Shown piece after piece: positions 8,699 to 17,734 of a stretch of DNA of 64,000 bases. How positions within the stretch are numbered: position 1 is the first letter of the stretch; each line of letters begins with the position of its first letter. Below the pieces are notes generated by a model that was not told the origin of the DNA, did no database searches, and saw nothing but the letters and a program-made list of their open reading frames with translations. Source of the DNA: Bacteroidales bacterium (lineage in GTDB: Bacteria > Bacteroidota > Bacteroidia > Bacteroidales > GCA-2748055); contig JARGFP010000001.1 of assembly GCA_029210585.1 (NCBI GenBank), positions 1-64,000 on the forward strand, given 5' to 3'. Both the position numbers and the translations under genes were made by a program.

Positions 8699-9976
8699 AT
8701 GGTGGCAATCATACTGCTCAATTGCGTTGTATCATGCAACAGGACTGCCACTGATATGCAACATGACCTTGCAGTGTCGCTTGCAGAATTGTATAGCAAT
8801 GAAGCATATTTTGAACTGTGGGAACAATACCAGGCATCCGGACACTTGCTGCCGAAAGCATACCGGATCTATTTCAAAGCACTTTCTGAAAATGCCTTCT
8901 ATGCGCATGAAGCCTCGAATAAAAGTATAGATAAACTGCTTGACAAATTCCTGGATGCACTCTCAGGTGAGGAATTGAAAAACATGTACAAAACAAGATA
9001 CATGAATTATTCCAATCTCCATGAATACAGCGAGGCACTGGAATCATGTTCCCTGCTGATTGCCGATTATCAGCACCTGATCGATACCCCGGCCTATGAG
9101 CACCTGCTGAACGAACGGAAGATCCTGGAAGCGCTTGTGGATACCCCACCCCAGGAAGTGATAAAACCTGCTGACTGTGGTGTGCGTTTGAGAAAAGATA
9201 AAATGGGTTTGGTAAATATCCCGGTGTCCATTGGTGATACAACCATTGACATGCTTTTTGATACCGGATCGAGCTTCTCTTTCATTAAGCGAAGCATCGC
9301 AGCGCAACTGGGCGCGGAGCTTATTGATGTCGATTTCGAAGTTGAAGGGATCACGGGAAATGTTGTGGTTTGTGACCTCGCTGTGACGGATGAACTGTTT
9401 CTCGGAAGTATCGGGGTACAGCATACTGTATTCTGGGTTTTTGATGATGCCGACCTTACCCTCCCTGAATATGATTATTCAGTTAACGGTGCCATCGCAT
9501 TCCCGGTACTAAAGGCGCTTGGTGAATTTCACATAATCAGGAATGACTCGGTATTCATCCCGGTGCAAACCAGGGACTACAACATCTTCAACCTGGCCAT
9601 TGATGACCTCGACCCGGTGGTTGCAGTGGTGGTTGAACAGGACACACTGCCCTGGTATTTTGATACAGGTGCAGCGTTCAGTTCATTTTACAAACCTTAT
9701 TATGATATGTACAGCGGAGTAATTGACTCAACCTGCGAAATGCATACATACGACATCGGCGGATTGGGCGGTACCAGGGAGTTCACCTCCTATATCATCG
9801 ATTCAATCTACCTCGAAATAGGCGGCAGCGGAGTATACATCCACGATACAGAAGTTCATACAGCATCCATTTACAAAGATCCGGAAAAGGTGTACGGGAA
9901 CCTTGGCCAGGATTTTATCTTTCAATTTGACAAAATGGTCATCAGCACCCATTCGGCGTCCATGTTCTTTGAATAG
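8699..9976 (+). CDS. Two-lobed retropepsin-like aspartic protease lipoprotein, paralogue
   Basis: 425 residues, a divergent tandem copy of the preceding gene. Catalytic motifs are FDTGSSFSFI (Asp about 188) and FDTGAAFSSF (Asp about 322), separated by the same 134 residues as in the neighbour. The second lobe closes with NLGQDFIF; the first has GAIAFPVL, where the usual Gly is replaced by Ala, so that lobe may be altered. The start is uncertain: from ATG 8699 the signal is very short (lipobox VVSC at residues 10-13). The in-frame codons upstream encode a basic stretch (RRGRTIIPGRY) that would complete a normal signal, but no standard start codon was found there. Confidence 0.8.
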   Translation: MVAIILLNCVVSCNRTATDMQHDLAVSLAELYSNEAYFELWEQYQASGHLLPKAYRIYFKALSENAFYAHEASNKSIDKLLDKFLDALSGEELKNMYKTRYMNYSNLHEYSEALESCSLLIADYQHLIDTPAYEHLLNERKILEALVDTPPQEVIKPADCGVRLRKDKMGLVNIPVSIGDTTIDMLFDTGSSFSFIKRSIAAQLGAELIDVDFEVEGITGNVVVCDLAVTDELFLGSIGVQHTVFWVFDDADLTLPEYDYSVNGAIAFPVLKALGEFHIIRNDSVFIPVQTRDYNIFNLAIDDLDPVVAVVVEQDTLPWYFDTGAAFSSFYKPYYDMYSGVIDSTCEMHTYDIGGLGGTREFTSYIIDSIYLEIGGSGVYIHDTEVHTASIYKDPEKVYGNLGQDFIFQFDKMVISTHSASMFFE

Positions 9977-10262
9977 CTCAACTGTTGTAAGTCCACATGT
10001 CCTGTTGATAACGACACTCATCAAGAGACCTCAGCGATACATTTGCAAACGATTCAGTTATTGACAGCAGGGTATTTGCATTTTTTTCTGCGATTCAGTT
10101 ACCAGCCATTCAGGATATGCTGAATTTAATATACAATTCACACAGACACGGATCATATTGGCTCCCTTTCTTTATCTTAGTACCCTTAAAATCACCGCGG
10201 CTGATGCCTGGTTATGGAGAAGCGATCGACGATTAACAACAACTAAATTAAAGCAAAAAACC

Positions 10263-10727
10263 ATGGGAAAACTTATCATTAACAGTCATGCTGATTTTGA
10301 GAAACAGACTGGCCGGGTGTTGGGCGTATCGGAATGGTACAAGATCACACAGGAACAGATCAACAAGTTTGCTGATGCGACGCTGGATCACCAGTGGATC
10401 CACACGGATCCTGAGCGTGCAAAAAAAGAGAGTCCGTTCGGCACGACCATCGCACACGGCTACCTGAGTGTTTCCATCCTGGCCTATCACTGGGAACAGA
10501 TCGTTGAGGTGAATAATGTGAAGATGCTGGTCAACTACGGTATGGACCATCTGAAATTCGGACAACCGGTGCTGGTAGACAGCGAAGTGCGGATCGTGGC
10601 AAAGCTGAAGTCCATCAAGGACCTCAGGGGAATCTCGAAGGCTGAAATTGATGTGACCATGGAGATCAAAGATGGCAGGAAGCCTGCTTTTGATGCCACG
10701 GTGATTTTTGTATATCATTTTAAATAA
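10263..10727 (+). CDS. MaoC-like (R)-specific enoyl-CoA hydratase
   Basis: 154 residues from the ATG at 10263; this start gives the usual MaoC length, and longer in-frame starts add an atypical basic extension. The hot-dog fold signature is clear: FADATLDHQWIHTDPERA carries the catalytic Asp and His, followed by FGTTIAHGYLSVS. The family hydrates (R)-3-hydroxyacyl/enoyl-CoA substrates in fatty acid or polyhydroxyalkanoate metabolism. It precedes the sugar isomerase gene by 72 bases on the same strand and may share its transcript. The exact acyl-CoA substrate is not visible. Confidence 0.9.
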   Translation: MGKLIINSHADFEKQTGRVLGVSEWYKITQEQINKFADATLDHQWIHTDPERAKKESPFGTTIAHGYLSVSILAYHWEQIVEVNNVKMLVNYGMDHLKFGQPVLVDSEVRIVAKLKSIKDLRGISKAEIDVTMEIKDGRKPAFDATVIFVYHFK

Positions 10728-10799
10728 ACCCCTGCTCGGAGACGGGGAGACGGGGAGAGAATGCATTGATTGTTCACTATTAACTAAAAAGACAATACC

Positions 10800-11792
10800 A
10801 TGAGACCAGTAACACTTTTTACCGGCCAGTGGGCCGACCTGCCCCTTGAGAAAGTCTGCAAAAAGGCAAAAGCATTCGGATACGATGGCATTGAACTCGC
10901 TTGCTGGGGGGACCATATTGAAGTGGAGAAAGCCGATGATGCCTATTGTGAATCCAGGCTGGAATTACTGAAAAAACATGGCCTTCAGCTGTATTCGATT
11001 AGCACCCACCTTGTGGGACAGGCTGTTTCCGACAACATCGATGAGAGGCATAAATCGGTGCTGCCTCCTCATGTGTGGGGCGATGGCGATCCTGAAGGGG
11101 TCCGGCAACGCGCCGCACAGGAGATCATCAAAACCGGTGAAACAGCAAAGAAGCTTGGCCTGAGCATCGTGAACGGATTTACAGGCAGTCCCATCTGGCA
11201 CCTCCTGTATTCCTTCCCCCCTGTTCCGAAATCGATGATTGACAAGGGATACGAAGATTTTGCAAAGCGGTGGAAACCGATCCTGGATGCCTATGAGAAA
11301 ATGGGCGTGCGTTATGCACTGGAGGTCCATCCCACTGAGATCGCGTTCGATATCGCGTCAGCTGAAAGAACACTGAAGGCACTGGACCATCACCCGGCTT
11401 TCGGATTCAATTATGATCCGAGCCATTTCCCATATCAGGGAGTGGATTACGTGGAGTTTATCTACCGGTTCGCCGAAAAGATCTTCCATGTCCATATCAA
11501 GGATTCGAAATATTCGGTGACACCCACAGATGCCGGTGTGTTTGGTGGCCACCTTGAATTCGGTGACCGGCGGAGGTTCTGGGATTTCGTGAGTCCCGGA
11601 CGAGGCGATGTGGACTTCGAGGAGATCATCCGTGCCCTCAACCGGATCAGTTACAACGGACCGCTCTCCGTGGAGTGGGAAGACAGCGGTATGGACCGTG
11701 AACATGGTGCCCGGGAGGCCTGCGAATTTGTCCGCAGCATCGATTTCAAACCCAGCGATGTGGCTTTTGATGATGCGTTCCAGAACCAGTAA
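10800..11792 (+). CDS. Sugar phosphate isomerase/epimerase (AP endonuclease 2 / xylose isomerase-like TIM barrel)
   Basis: 330 residues. Metal-ligand segments typical of the family are present: [12 protein letters not shown] near the N-terminus, [12 protein letters not shown] in the middle, [25 protein letters not shown], and the C-terminal [10 protein letters not shown]. These fit a divalent-metal TIM barrel acting on sugars or polyols. It lies 72 bases after the MaoC gene. Together with the Gfo/Idh/MocA gene at 5854 it suggests a small carbohydrate or cyclitol conversion capacity, although the retropepsin pair lies between them. Substrate unknown. Confidence 0.87.
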   Translation: MRPVTLFTGQWADLPLEKVCKKAKAFGYDGIELACWGDHIEVEKADDAYCESRLELLKKHGLQLYSISTHLVGQAVSDNIDERHKSVLPPHVWGDGDPEGVRQRAAQEIIKTGETAKKLGLSIVNGFTGSPIWHLLYSFPPVPKSMIDKGYEDFAKRWKPILDAYEKMGVRYALEVHPTEIAFDIASAERTLKALDHHPAFGFNYDPSHFPYQGVDYVEFIYRFAEKIFHVHIKDSKYSVTPTDAGVFGGHLEFGDRRRFWDFVSPGRGDVDFEEIIRALNRISYNGPLSVEWEDSGMDREHGAREACEFVRSIDFKPSDVAFDDAFQNQ

Positions 11793-11934
11793 CGGTTTTG
11801 CAGTTCATTTGCAACATCCATACAATTTTCATTCTGCAATGTAAGGCGCAATACTATTGTCACCTGCACTGGAAACCGGTCTGCAACCCACGCTGCATTT
11901 AACTGATCCTTTCAGTTAAAAAAACATAACACTG

Positions 11935-11965
11935 TTGCGTTATTAAAATATTTTCCTCAACTTTG
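11935..11965 (+). promoter_or_regulatory. Candidate promoter of the membrane protein/regulator/creD cluster
   Basis: TTG (11935-11937), a 20-base spacer, and CAACTTTG (11958-11965), a one-mismatch TAnnTTTG. It ends 20 bases before the start of the first gene, which fits a short leader. Based on the known Bacteroidota consensus. Confidence 0.55.
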
Positions 11966-11985
11966 CATCTCATAGTACTTTTAAA

Positions 11986-12636
11986 ATGAAAAATTCTGAA
12001 AAGCATTTACAGGACCTCAATGAGATCCGACAGATCATGGAGCGATCGACGAAATTCCTGTCGCTCAGTGGCTGGGCAGGAATCCTGGCAGGCATTATCG
12101 CTATCGTGGGCACGGTGGCAGCAATCCTGTATCTCGACAGCAGGGCCATATCCTACGAAGCATTGTTAACGATGCACCACGAAGATGCAGCAAACGCTCC
12201 CCTGGTATTTTTTATCGCTGACGCCACGATCGTGCTGGTACTCGCATTGTCAGGAGCTGTTTTTTTCTCCTGCCGCAAAGCAAAAAAATCAGGTGAAAAG
12301 ATCTGGTCACCCGTGACAAAGAGATTGCTCTATCACCTGGCCCTACCCCTGGTTACGGGCGGAATCCTGGTCCTCATCCTGGTATGGCAGCGAAATGTGC
12401 ACCTGGTCGCACCCTTCACCCTGATATTTTACGGACTGTCGCTTGTCAACGCAGGGAAATATACAAACAGGGAAATTGTATGGCTCGGGATTGCTGAGAT
12501 CACCACCGGGCTTGCAGCAACAATATGGACACAGCATGGCCTTTGGTTATGGGGTACGGGATTTGGAATCTATCATATCATTTACGGCATCACACTCTAT
12601 CATAAATACGAAAGGAAAACAGTGGCGCATGGATAA
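11986..12636 (+). CDS. Six-helix membrane protein, first gene of the creD cluster
   Basis: 216 residues with six hydrophobic helices (about 24-50, 71-95, 113-133, 140-157, 164-180, 185-203). The N-terminal soluble segment LNEIRQIMERSTKFLSLSGW precedes helix 1. It overlaps the following winged-helix regulator by 8 bases, so the two are probably translated together, and the CreD gene follows. No biochemical function is known to me; the context suggests a partner or sensor for the regulator. A good Bacteroidota-type promoter lies just upstream (11935-11965). Confidence 0.75.
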   Translation: MKNSEKHLQDLNEIRQIMERSTKFLSLSGWAGILAGIIAIVGTVAAILYLDSRAISYEALLTMHHEDAANAPLVFFIADATIVLVLALSGAVFFSCRKAKKSGEKIWSPVTKRLLYHLALPLVTGGILVLILVWQRNVHLVAPFTLIFYGLSLVNAGKYTNREIVWLGIAEITTGLAATIWTQHGLWLWGTGFGIYHIIYGITLYHKYERKTVAHG

Positions 12637-12919
12637 TCCGATCAAGAAACTGAACAAGGATTTTGAATCCAGGGTACGGCTGGGGGTGATGTCGGTGCTC
12701 TCGGTCAACGAATGGGTGGATTTCAACACCCTCAAGGACCTGCTGGAGGTGACCGACGGCAACCTGGCAAGTCATATCAGATCTTTGGAAACCAGTGGCT
12801 ACCTGGAAGTAAGAAAACAATTTGTCGCCCGGAAACCAAAAACATCCTATAACATCACGTTGAAAGGAAAAAAAGCCTTCTCGGAACACCTCTCTGCCCT
12901 GGAAGCATTGTTAAAGTAA
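12629..12919 (+). CDS. Winged-helix transcriptional regulator
   Basis: 96 residues from the ATG at 12629, overlapping the previous gene by 8 bases. The whole protein is one winged-helix domain of the MarR/ArsR-like HTH_34 type: RVRLGVMSVLSVNEWVDF, recognition segment TDGNLASHIRSLETSGYL, and wing VARKPKTSYNITLKGKKAF. Such regulators are commonly encoded next to creD in Bacteroidota. The 14-bp-period array between this gene and creD is a plausible binding region, but this is inference only. No ligand domain is present. Confidence 0.88.
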   Translation: MDNPIKKLNKDFESRVRLGVMSVLSVNEWVDFNTLKDLLEVTDGNLASHIRSLETSGYLEVRKQFVARKPKTSYNITLKGKKAFSEHLSALEALLK

Positions 12920-13014
12920 TTTTTTTATCTTATTACTTTGTGATTCAAAGTACTTTTAAACAATAAGGCATCAAACGAAAATACGAACAATAACAAAAAT
13001 GCACTGCAATATCA

Positions 13015-13168
13015 AGTTAAATCTGCTCAGTTGCCTCTCTATAGTGGCGTCAGTACAGTTATGTCATAGCAGTTACGACATACCAGATACATCAGCACAG
13101 TTACGACATACAGGTTACATAATTACAGCTACGACACAACAGTTACATAAGTACAGTCAAATAATAAT
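13015..13168 (+). repeat. Eleven-unit 14-bp-period tandem array in the creD leader
   Basis: Units begin at 13015, 13029, 13043, 13057, 13071, 13085, 13099, 13113, 13127, 13141 and 13155, an exact period of 14. The best units (13071, 13099) read AGTTACGACATAC plus one base; AGTTA or a close variant starts most units, and the outer ones are degenerate. The array lies between the winged-helix regulator and the creD start, ending 19 bases before that ATG. Confidence 0.8.
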
Positions 13169-13187
13169 TCAATTAAAAAAGAAAATC

Positions 13188-14513
13188 ATGAGCACACACA
13201 TTGGAAATTTCTTTCGTTCACCCAGCTTTAAATTTATGCTCATAGGGATCCTTTCACTTCTCCTGCTGATCCCGGCAAGCATGATAAGGGGACTCATCCG
13301 TGAGCGCGAAACACGCAATGAAAAAGCCCGGAAAGAGATCAGCGAAAGCTGGAGCGATGCACAGACACTTACCGGTCCCTATCTCAGCATTCCCACAGGT
13401 GCACTTGATAAAGGTGGCCGGAAAGACGGGATCTTCAAAGATACCTATCATATCCTGCCGGAGCAGCTGCAGATCGACGGCTCCGTGGACCCCATTGAAA
13501 AAAAGCGGGGGATCTTTACGGCGGTGGTCTATGATTCCAGAATCACTATTACCGGGTTTTTCAACCTGGCAGATACACCTGTTTCAGTCACATCAATTAA
13601 GGGATCAACAAGCCAGCTGCTCTACCTGTGTATTGGCATCAGCGACCTGAGGGGGATCGGTAACGGCTCCTCCATCATGCTTAATGGCAAGTCATTCGAA
13701 ATGATGCCCGGTGTCCACAACAGGGACATCACCGCAACAGGGATCCATGTTCCACTGCAAATCGCTGAATTCACAAAGATGGAAAAGGTAGAGTTCAGCA
13801 TCGTGCTCGACCTGAAAGGCAGCTCCGAATTATTCATTACACCTATCGGGAAAACAACGGATGTTCAGTTGGCATCCACCTGGCCGGATCCCTCTTTTAC
13901 CGGCAACTTCCTGCCTGTCGAGAAAAAGATTGGTCCCGATGGCTTTGAAGCCACGTGGGGAGTGAATTACCTGAACCGTAATTATCCGCAGGGCTGGTAC
14001 GACGACGCGTATGCCGTGGACGAATCGGCTTTTGGTGTTCACTTCCTGGTGCCAGTTGACCATTACCAGAAATCGGAACGGTCCGTGAAATATGCATTCA
14101 TGTTCATCGCCCTCTCCTTCCTGGTGTTCTTCCTTACAGAGATCATCCTGAAGACCCGCATCCATCCGATCCAGTACCTGCTGGTGGGATTTGCACTGAT
14201 CGTCTTCTACACGCTGCTGGTATCCCTCTCAGAACAGATCGGGTTCAATATGGCCTACCTGGTCTCCACCCTGGCGACGATCCTCCTGGTGGGATTTTAT
14301 ATGCGCTCCGGCACAGCATCAGGAAAAGTAGGTCTTATCAGTGGCGCGCTTCTCCTGGCATTGTACGGATTCCTGTTCACCACCCTGCAACTCCAGGAAT
14401 TGTCCTTACTGATGGGAAGCATCGGACTGTTTATCATCCTTGCAGTGGTCATGATGGTATCCAGGAAAATCAACTGGTACAAAGAGGAAAATAACGAAGG
14501 AGAAAGCAGGTGA
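13188..14513 (+). CDS. creD: CreD-family inner membrane protein
   Basis: 441 residues from ATG 13188. A longer in-frame start at 12999 exists but its extension is encoded by the tandem array and does not resemble family members. One N-terminal helix (about 14-35), a large periplasmic domain (about 40-290), and a C-terminal block of helices (about 300-430) match the CreD layout. Recognisable pieces are RGLIRERETRNEKARKEIS and the C-terminal SEQIGFNMAYL. CreD is linked to envelope integrity and beta-lactam response in Enterobacteria; in Bacteroidota it is usually paired with a small winged-helix regulator, as here. The gene converges on the DEAD-box gene. Confidence 0.88.
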   Translation: MSTHIGNFFRSPSFKFMLIGILSLLLLIPASMIRGLIRERETRNEKARKEISESWSDAQTLTGPYLSIPTGALDKGGRKDGIFKDTYHILPEQLQIDGSVDPIEKKRGIFTAVVYDSRITITGFFNLADTPVSVTSIKGSTSQLLYLCIGISDLRGIGNGSSIMLNGKSFEMMPGVHNRDITATGIHVPLQIAEFTKMEKVEFSIVLDLKGSSELFITPIGKTTDVQLASTWPDPSFTGNFLPVEKKIGPDGFEATWGVNYLNRNYPQGWYDDAYAVDESAFGVHFLVPVDHYQKSERSVKYAFMFIALSFLVFFLTEIILKTRIHPIQYLLVGFALIVFYTLLVSLSEQIGFNMAYLVSTLATILLVGFYMRSGTASGKVGLISGALLLALYGFLFTTLQLQELSLLMGSIGLFIILAVVMMVSRKINWYKEENNEGESR

Positions 14514-14593
14514 AATGTGACAAGGGATTATGTGAAAGGGTGATCGGGAAAACGATACCCCTTATCATGGTCGCAATGAGAGGGCTACATTAA

Positions 14594-14658
14594 AAAGGTA
14601 TGCCGGGAACGTGAGAAATCAACGGATGATCTTCCAGGGTCTTTCCCGGCATACCTTT
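14594..14658. repeat. 16-bp perfect inverted repeat with 33-base loop
   Basis: AAAGGTATGCCGGGAA (14594-14609) and its exact complement (14643-14658) lie between the convergent creD and DEAD-box genes. It may act as a two-way terminator, although the loop is long for one. Confidence 0.6.
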
Positions 14659-14691
14659 AATAAAATTATCTACGATGATCGGGCGTACGCC

Positions 14692-15984
14692 TTACGAACG
14701 ATTCCGTTGCCGGTTGTTCCGCTGTCCGGAACGTCCGTTTTGTGGCGGACGGCTGGAATCCCGGCCCTGTTGCCGGTACGAATTGTGCCTTGCACCAGAA
14801 CCACCATTGTGGCTACTGATCGAAGAACTTACAGTTTCCTCCAGTCCGAAATCCACAAACGGATGTTCCTCCACCACGTTGATCTTCTGACCGATCAGTT
14901 TCTGGATGTCCTTCAGGAAAGCCTGCTCTTCCGCATCACAAAACGAAAGGGCCACGCCGCTGGCAGCAGCCCTGCCGGTACGGCCGATCCTGTGCACATA
15001 GGTTTCAGGGATATTGGGAAGGTCGTAATTGACCACCAGGGAAAGATCATCAATGTCAATGCCCCGTGCAGCAATATCGGTAGCAACCAGTACCCTGGAG
15101 CGGCCCGATTTGAAATTCCCAAGTGCCCGCTGCCGTGCATTCTGGGATTTATTGCCATGTATCGCCTCTGATTGGATCGAAGCCTTTGAAAGCATCTTCA
15201 CGATCTTATCTGCACCATACTTGGTACGGGAAAAGACAAGTGTCGAATCATATTGCTGGTTTTCAAGCAGGTGCACAAGCAATTTTGGCTTGCCCTTCTT
15301 GCTGACAAAATAAATGGACTGGTCCACTTTTTCGGCGGTGGTCTGTTCAGGCTTCACGCTCACTTTTTCAGGATTCCCCAGGATCTGCTGCGACAGCCGC
15401 ACGATATCGGGGGGCATGGTTGCCGAAAAGAACAGAGACTGGCGTTCCCTCGGAAGCCGTGCGATGATCTTTTTGATGTCATGGATAAAACCCATGTCAA
15501 GCATCCTGTCAGCTTCATCGAGAACGGAATACTGTACGTCCTTCAGTGAAATGTATCCCTGGTCCATCAGGTCAAGCAGCCGGCCCGGTGTGGCGACAAG
15601 GATATCGACTCCCTGCTGCAACGTGGCGGTCTGCGCACCCTGCTTCACGCCACCGAAAATCACAGTATTGCGGATTCCCGTATACTTTCCATAGGTGGTA
15701 AAACTCTCACTTATCTGTATCGCCAGTTCCCTGGTCGGTGTGACCACGAGGGCTTTTATTTTTCTTCTTCCCTGTCCGTTGTGCTTGTCTGCATACAGAT
15801 GCTGTAATATCGGGATCGCAAATGCTGCGGTCTTCCCGGTCCCGGTCTGGGCACACCCCAGCAGGTCCTTTCGTTTCAGAAGTATGGGAATGGATTGTTC
15901 CTGTATTGGTGTTGGTTGTGTGTATCCTTCATCGCCAATGGCTCTGAGGATGGGATCAATGATCCCTAAATCTTTGAATGTCAT
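14692..15984 (-). CDS. DEAD-box ATP-dependent RNA helicase (RhlE type)
   Basis: 430 residues. Motifs in order: Q-motif [12 protein letters not shown], motif [25 protein letters not shown] within [17 protein letters not shown], and C-terminal [11 protein letters not shown] and HRIGRTGRA. After about residue 375 the tail is low-complexity, Gly/Ser/Arg/Asn-rich, ending in a basic run, as in RhlE proteins; it probably binds RNA non-specifically. It is the last gene of a run of four on this strand and has its own promoter candidate (16008-16015). Expected role: RNA remodelling, ribosome assembly or RNA decay. Confidence 0.93.
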   Translation of the reverse strand: MTFKDLGIIDPILRAIGDEGYTQPTPIQEQSIPILLKRKDLLGCAQTGTGKTAAFAIPILQHLYADKHNGQGRRKIKALVVTPTRELAIQISESFTTYGKYTGIRNTVIFGGVKQGAQTATLQQGVDILVATPGRLLDLMDQGYISLKDVQYSVLDEADRMLDMGFIHDIKKIIARLPRERQSLFFSATMPPDIVRLSQQILGNPEKVSVKPEQTTAEKVDQSIYFVSKKGKPKLLVHLLENQQYDSTLVFSRTKYGADKIVKMLSKASIQSEAIHGNKSQNARQRALGNFKSGRSRVLVATDIAARGIDIDDLSLVVNYDLPNIPETYVHRIGRTGRAAASGVALSFCDAEEQAFLKDIQKLIGQKINVVEEHPFVDFGLEETVSSSISSHNGGSGARHNSYRQQGRDSSRPPQNGRSGQRNNRQRNRS

Positions 15985-16007
15985 TATATTAAATTTGTTA
16001 TGGCCGG

Positions 16008-16015
16008 CAAAGGTA
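16008..16015 (-). promoter_or_regulatory. Candidate -7 element of the first DEAD-box gene
   Basis: Reverse-strand TACCTTTG, a perfect TAnnTTTG, lies 24 bases upstream of the start at 15984. No good -33 TTG is at the right distance. Confidence 0.5.
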
Positions 16016-16066
16016 AGACAATTGGCCGGATAAATAAGATATTATTAAATCATTGGCAACTGGTGG

Positions 16067-17296
16067 TCATCTGCGGCCACCCTGGTCGCTCTTGCGGTAG
16101 TTTCCTTTTTTCTTTTGGTAATAGCCCTGTCTTTTCTGCTTTTCCCTCCCGGACCAGTCCGGGCCTTTCCCGAGTTCATCGGGGGGCTGTTGTTTCGGGA
16201 TTTCTTTTTCGATCAATTGCTCGATCCTTCTGAACCGGCTCATGTCACGCGGGCTGACCAGGGTGATCGCTTCCCCTTTGGCCTCCACGCGGGCGGTTCG
16301 CCCTACCCTGTGTACATAGTCTTCTGCATCCTGCGGAACGTCAAAATTCACAACCAGGTTGATCTCTTTCACGTCGATTCCCCGGCTCATCAGGTCGGTG
16401 GCCACCAGGATCCTCGTCCGTCTCGAACGAAATCCGCGCAGCACCTCTTCCCGCTGGTCCTGGTCAAGGTTCGAGGAGATTCCCTTCGAAGGCAGCCCGC
16501 CTTTGTTCAATGAACGGACGATCTCCCCCACCTTGCTTTTCGTGGAGGTAAAGATCAGGATGCTGGAGTATTCTTTTCGATCCTCCAGCAGCCAGTTCAG
16601 TAATTTATATTTCTGTTCATCGAAGGCCATGTATACCTGCTGATCCACTCCCTCTGCCGGCTTGGCAATGGAAAGTGAAATCTCTGAAGGTTTGTACAGG
16701 ATCTGTCTGGCGAATTTCCGGATATTGTCCGGCATGGTCGCACTGAACATCAGTGTCTGTCGCTCCTTAGGCAGAAACGTAATGATCTTATTGAGATCAT
16801 CAATGAATCCCATGTCCAGCATGCGATCCGCTTCGTCAAGGATCAGGTGTTCCACGGTGCTGAAATCCACATATCCCAGGTTCAGGTGGGAGAGCAGCTT
16901 TCCGGGTGTGGCGATCACAATATCGGTACCCTGTTTCAAAGCTACCTTCTGATTGATAAAATCCTTTCCCTCACCTCCGCCGTAAACGGCGATCGATCCG
17001 ATATTCAGGAAATAGGAAAATCCCTGTATCTGCTGTTCGATCTGGATGGCCAGTTCCCGTGTGGGAACGATGACCAGGGTATTGGTACCTGTGTGTTTCT
17101 TGCTTACCAGTTTCTCCAGTATCGGCAGCACAAATGCGGCTGTTTTCCCGGTACCCGTTTGCGCACAGGCAATCAGATCCTTGTTCTCCAGGATCATCGG
17201 TATGGCCATTTCCTGTATTGGCGTAGCATCCTCGAAACCCATGTAATCAAGGGCGTCCAGGAGGTCATCATCTAAGTTAAATTCAAAAAATTTCAA
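16067..17296 (-). CDS. DEAD-box ATP-dependent RNA helicase, second copy
   Basis: 409 residues with the full motif set: [65 protein letters not shown] and HRVGRTARV. The tail (about 365-409) is basic and Gln/Lys/Gly-rich. It is clearly related to the neighbouring helicase but diverged throughout, so this is an old tandem duplication or two ancient RhlE paralogues. It lies 14 bases downstream of the thioesterase gene and 82 bases upstream of the other helicase. Confidence 0.93.
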   Translation of the reverse strand: MKFFEFNLDDDLLDALDYMGFEDATPIQEMAIPMILENKDLIACAQTGTGKTAAFVLPILEKLVSKKHTGTNTLVIVPTRELAIQIEQQIQGFSYFLNIGSIAVYGGGEGKDFINQKVALKQGTDIVIATPGKLLSHLNLGYVDFSTVEHLILDEADRMLDMGFIDDLNKIITFLPKERQTLMFSATMPDNIRKFARQILYKPSEISLSIAKPAEGVDQQVYMAFDEQKYKLLNWLLEDRKEYSSILIFTSTKSKVGEIVRSLNKGGLPSKGISSNLDQDQREEVLRGFRSRRTRILVATDLMSRGIDVKEINLVVNFDVPQDAEDYVHRVGRTARVEAKGEAITLVSPRDMSRFRRIEQLIEKEIPKQQPPDELGKGPDWSGREKQKRQGYYQKKKGNYRKSDQGGRR

Positions 17297-17310
17297 TATG
17301 TGTAAATCGT

Positions 17311-17730
17311 TTAATTCTGTTCTAAATCTGTCATTTTCTCAAGGGCCTCCAGCATATACTGTGGCACCCGCACGGGCCTGTTGCTTACAGCGTCGAGGAA
17401 TACCAGGGTGACCTCGGCAGTATGCACCACCTCGTGTTTCTCATTGTATATGGTATGAAAAAACACCATCCTCGCCTGCGGCATCTTCTTCAGTGCGGTC
17501 TCGATGGTAATCAGTTCATCATAATAGATCGGCTTCTGGTATTTGGCATGCACAGATGCCACCGGCATAAACACACCGGTTTCTTCCAGTTCCTTGTAGG
17601 TATACCCCAGGTCCCGGATCATTTCCGATCGCCCGATCTCATAAAATCTCGGGTAGTTCCCGTAATACACAACCCCCATCTGGTCTGTATCCGAATAGCG
17701 TACACGATACGTTGTTGTGGTGATAAACAT
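17311..17730 (-). CDS. Acyl-CoA thioesterase (YbgC/4HBT hot-dog family)
   Basis: 139 residues. The 4-hydroxybenzoyl-CoA thioesterase signature VRYSDTDQMGVVYYGNYPRF is at residues 9-28, with the catalytic Asp in SDTDQMG and the following helix FYEIGRSEMIRDLG. It hydrolyses acyl-CoA or acyl-ACP thioesters. It starts only four bases after the end of the S9 peptidase gene and ends 14 bases before the second DEAD-box gene, so it is embedded in an operon without a clear metabolic theme. Confidence 0.9.
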   Translation of the reverse strand: MFITTTTYRVRYSDTDQMGVVYYGNYPRFYEIGRSEMIRDLGYTYKELEETGVFMPVASVHAKYQKPIYYDELITIETALKKMPQARMVFFHTIYNEKHEVVHTAEVTLVFLDAVSNRPVRVPQYMLEALEKMTDLEQN

Positions 17731-17734
17731 CGTA

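Noticed and set aside
10728-10799. Short GAGACGGG repeats between the MaoC and isomerase genes
   Set aside because: There are only about two and a half units of 8 bp, too few to support a function.
10248-10916. 222-codon minus-strand ORF across the MaoC gene
   Set aside because: It is antisense to a clear MaoC domain and continues into the next gene's start.
12999-13187. N-terminal extension of CreD from an upstream ATG
   Set aside because: The extension is encoded by the 14-bp array, lacks homology and would place a soluble low-complexity piece before the CreD membrane helix.
14611-15171. 186-codon plus-strand ORF opposite the first DEAD-box gene
   Set aside because: It is antisense to the conserved helicase C-terminus and lacks any recognisable domain.
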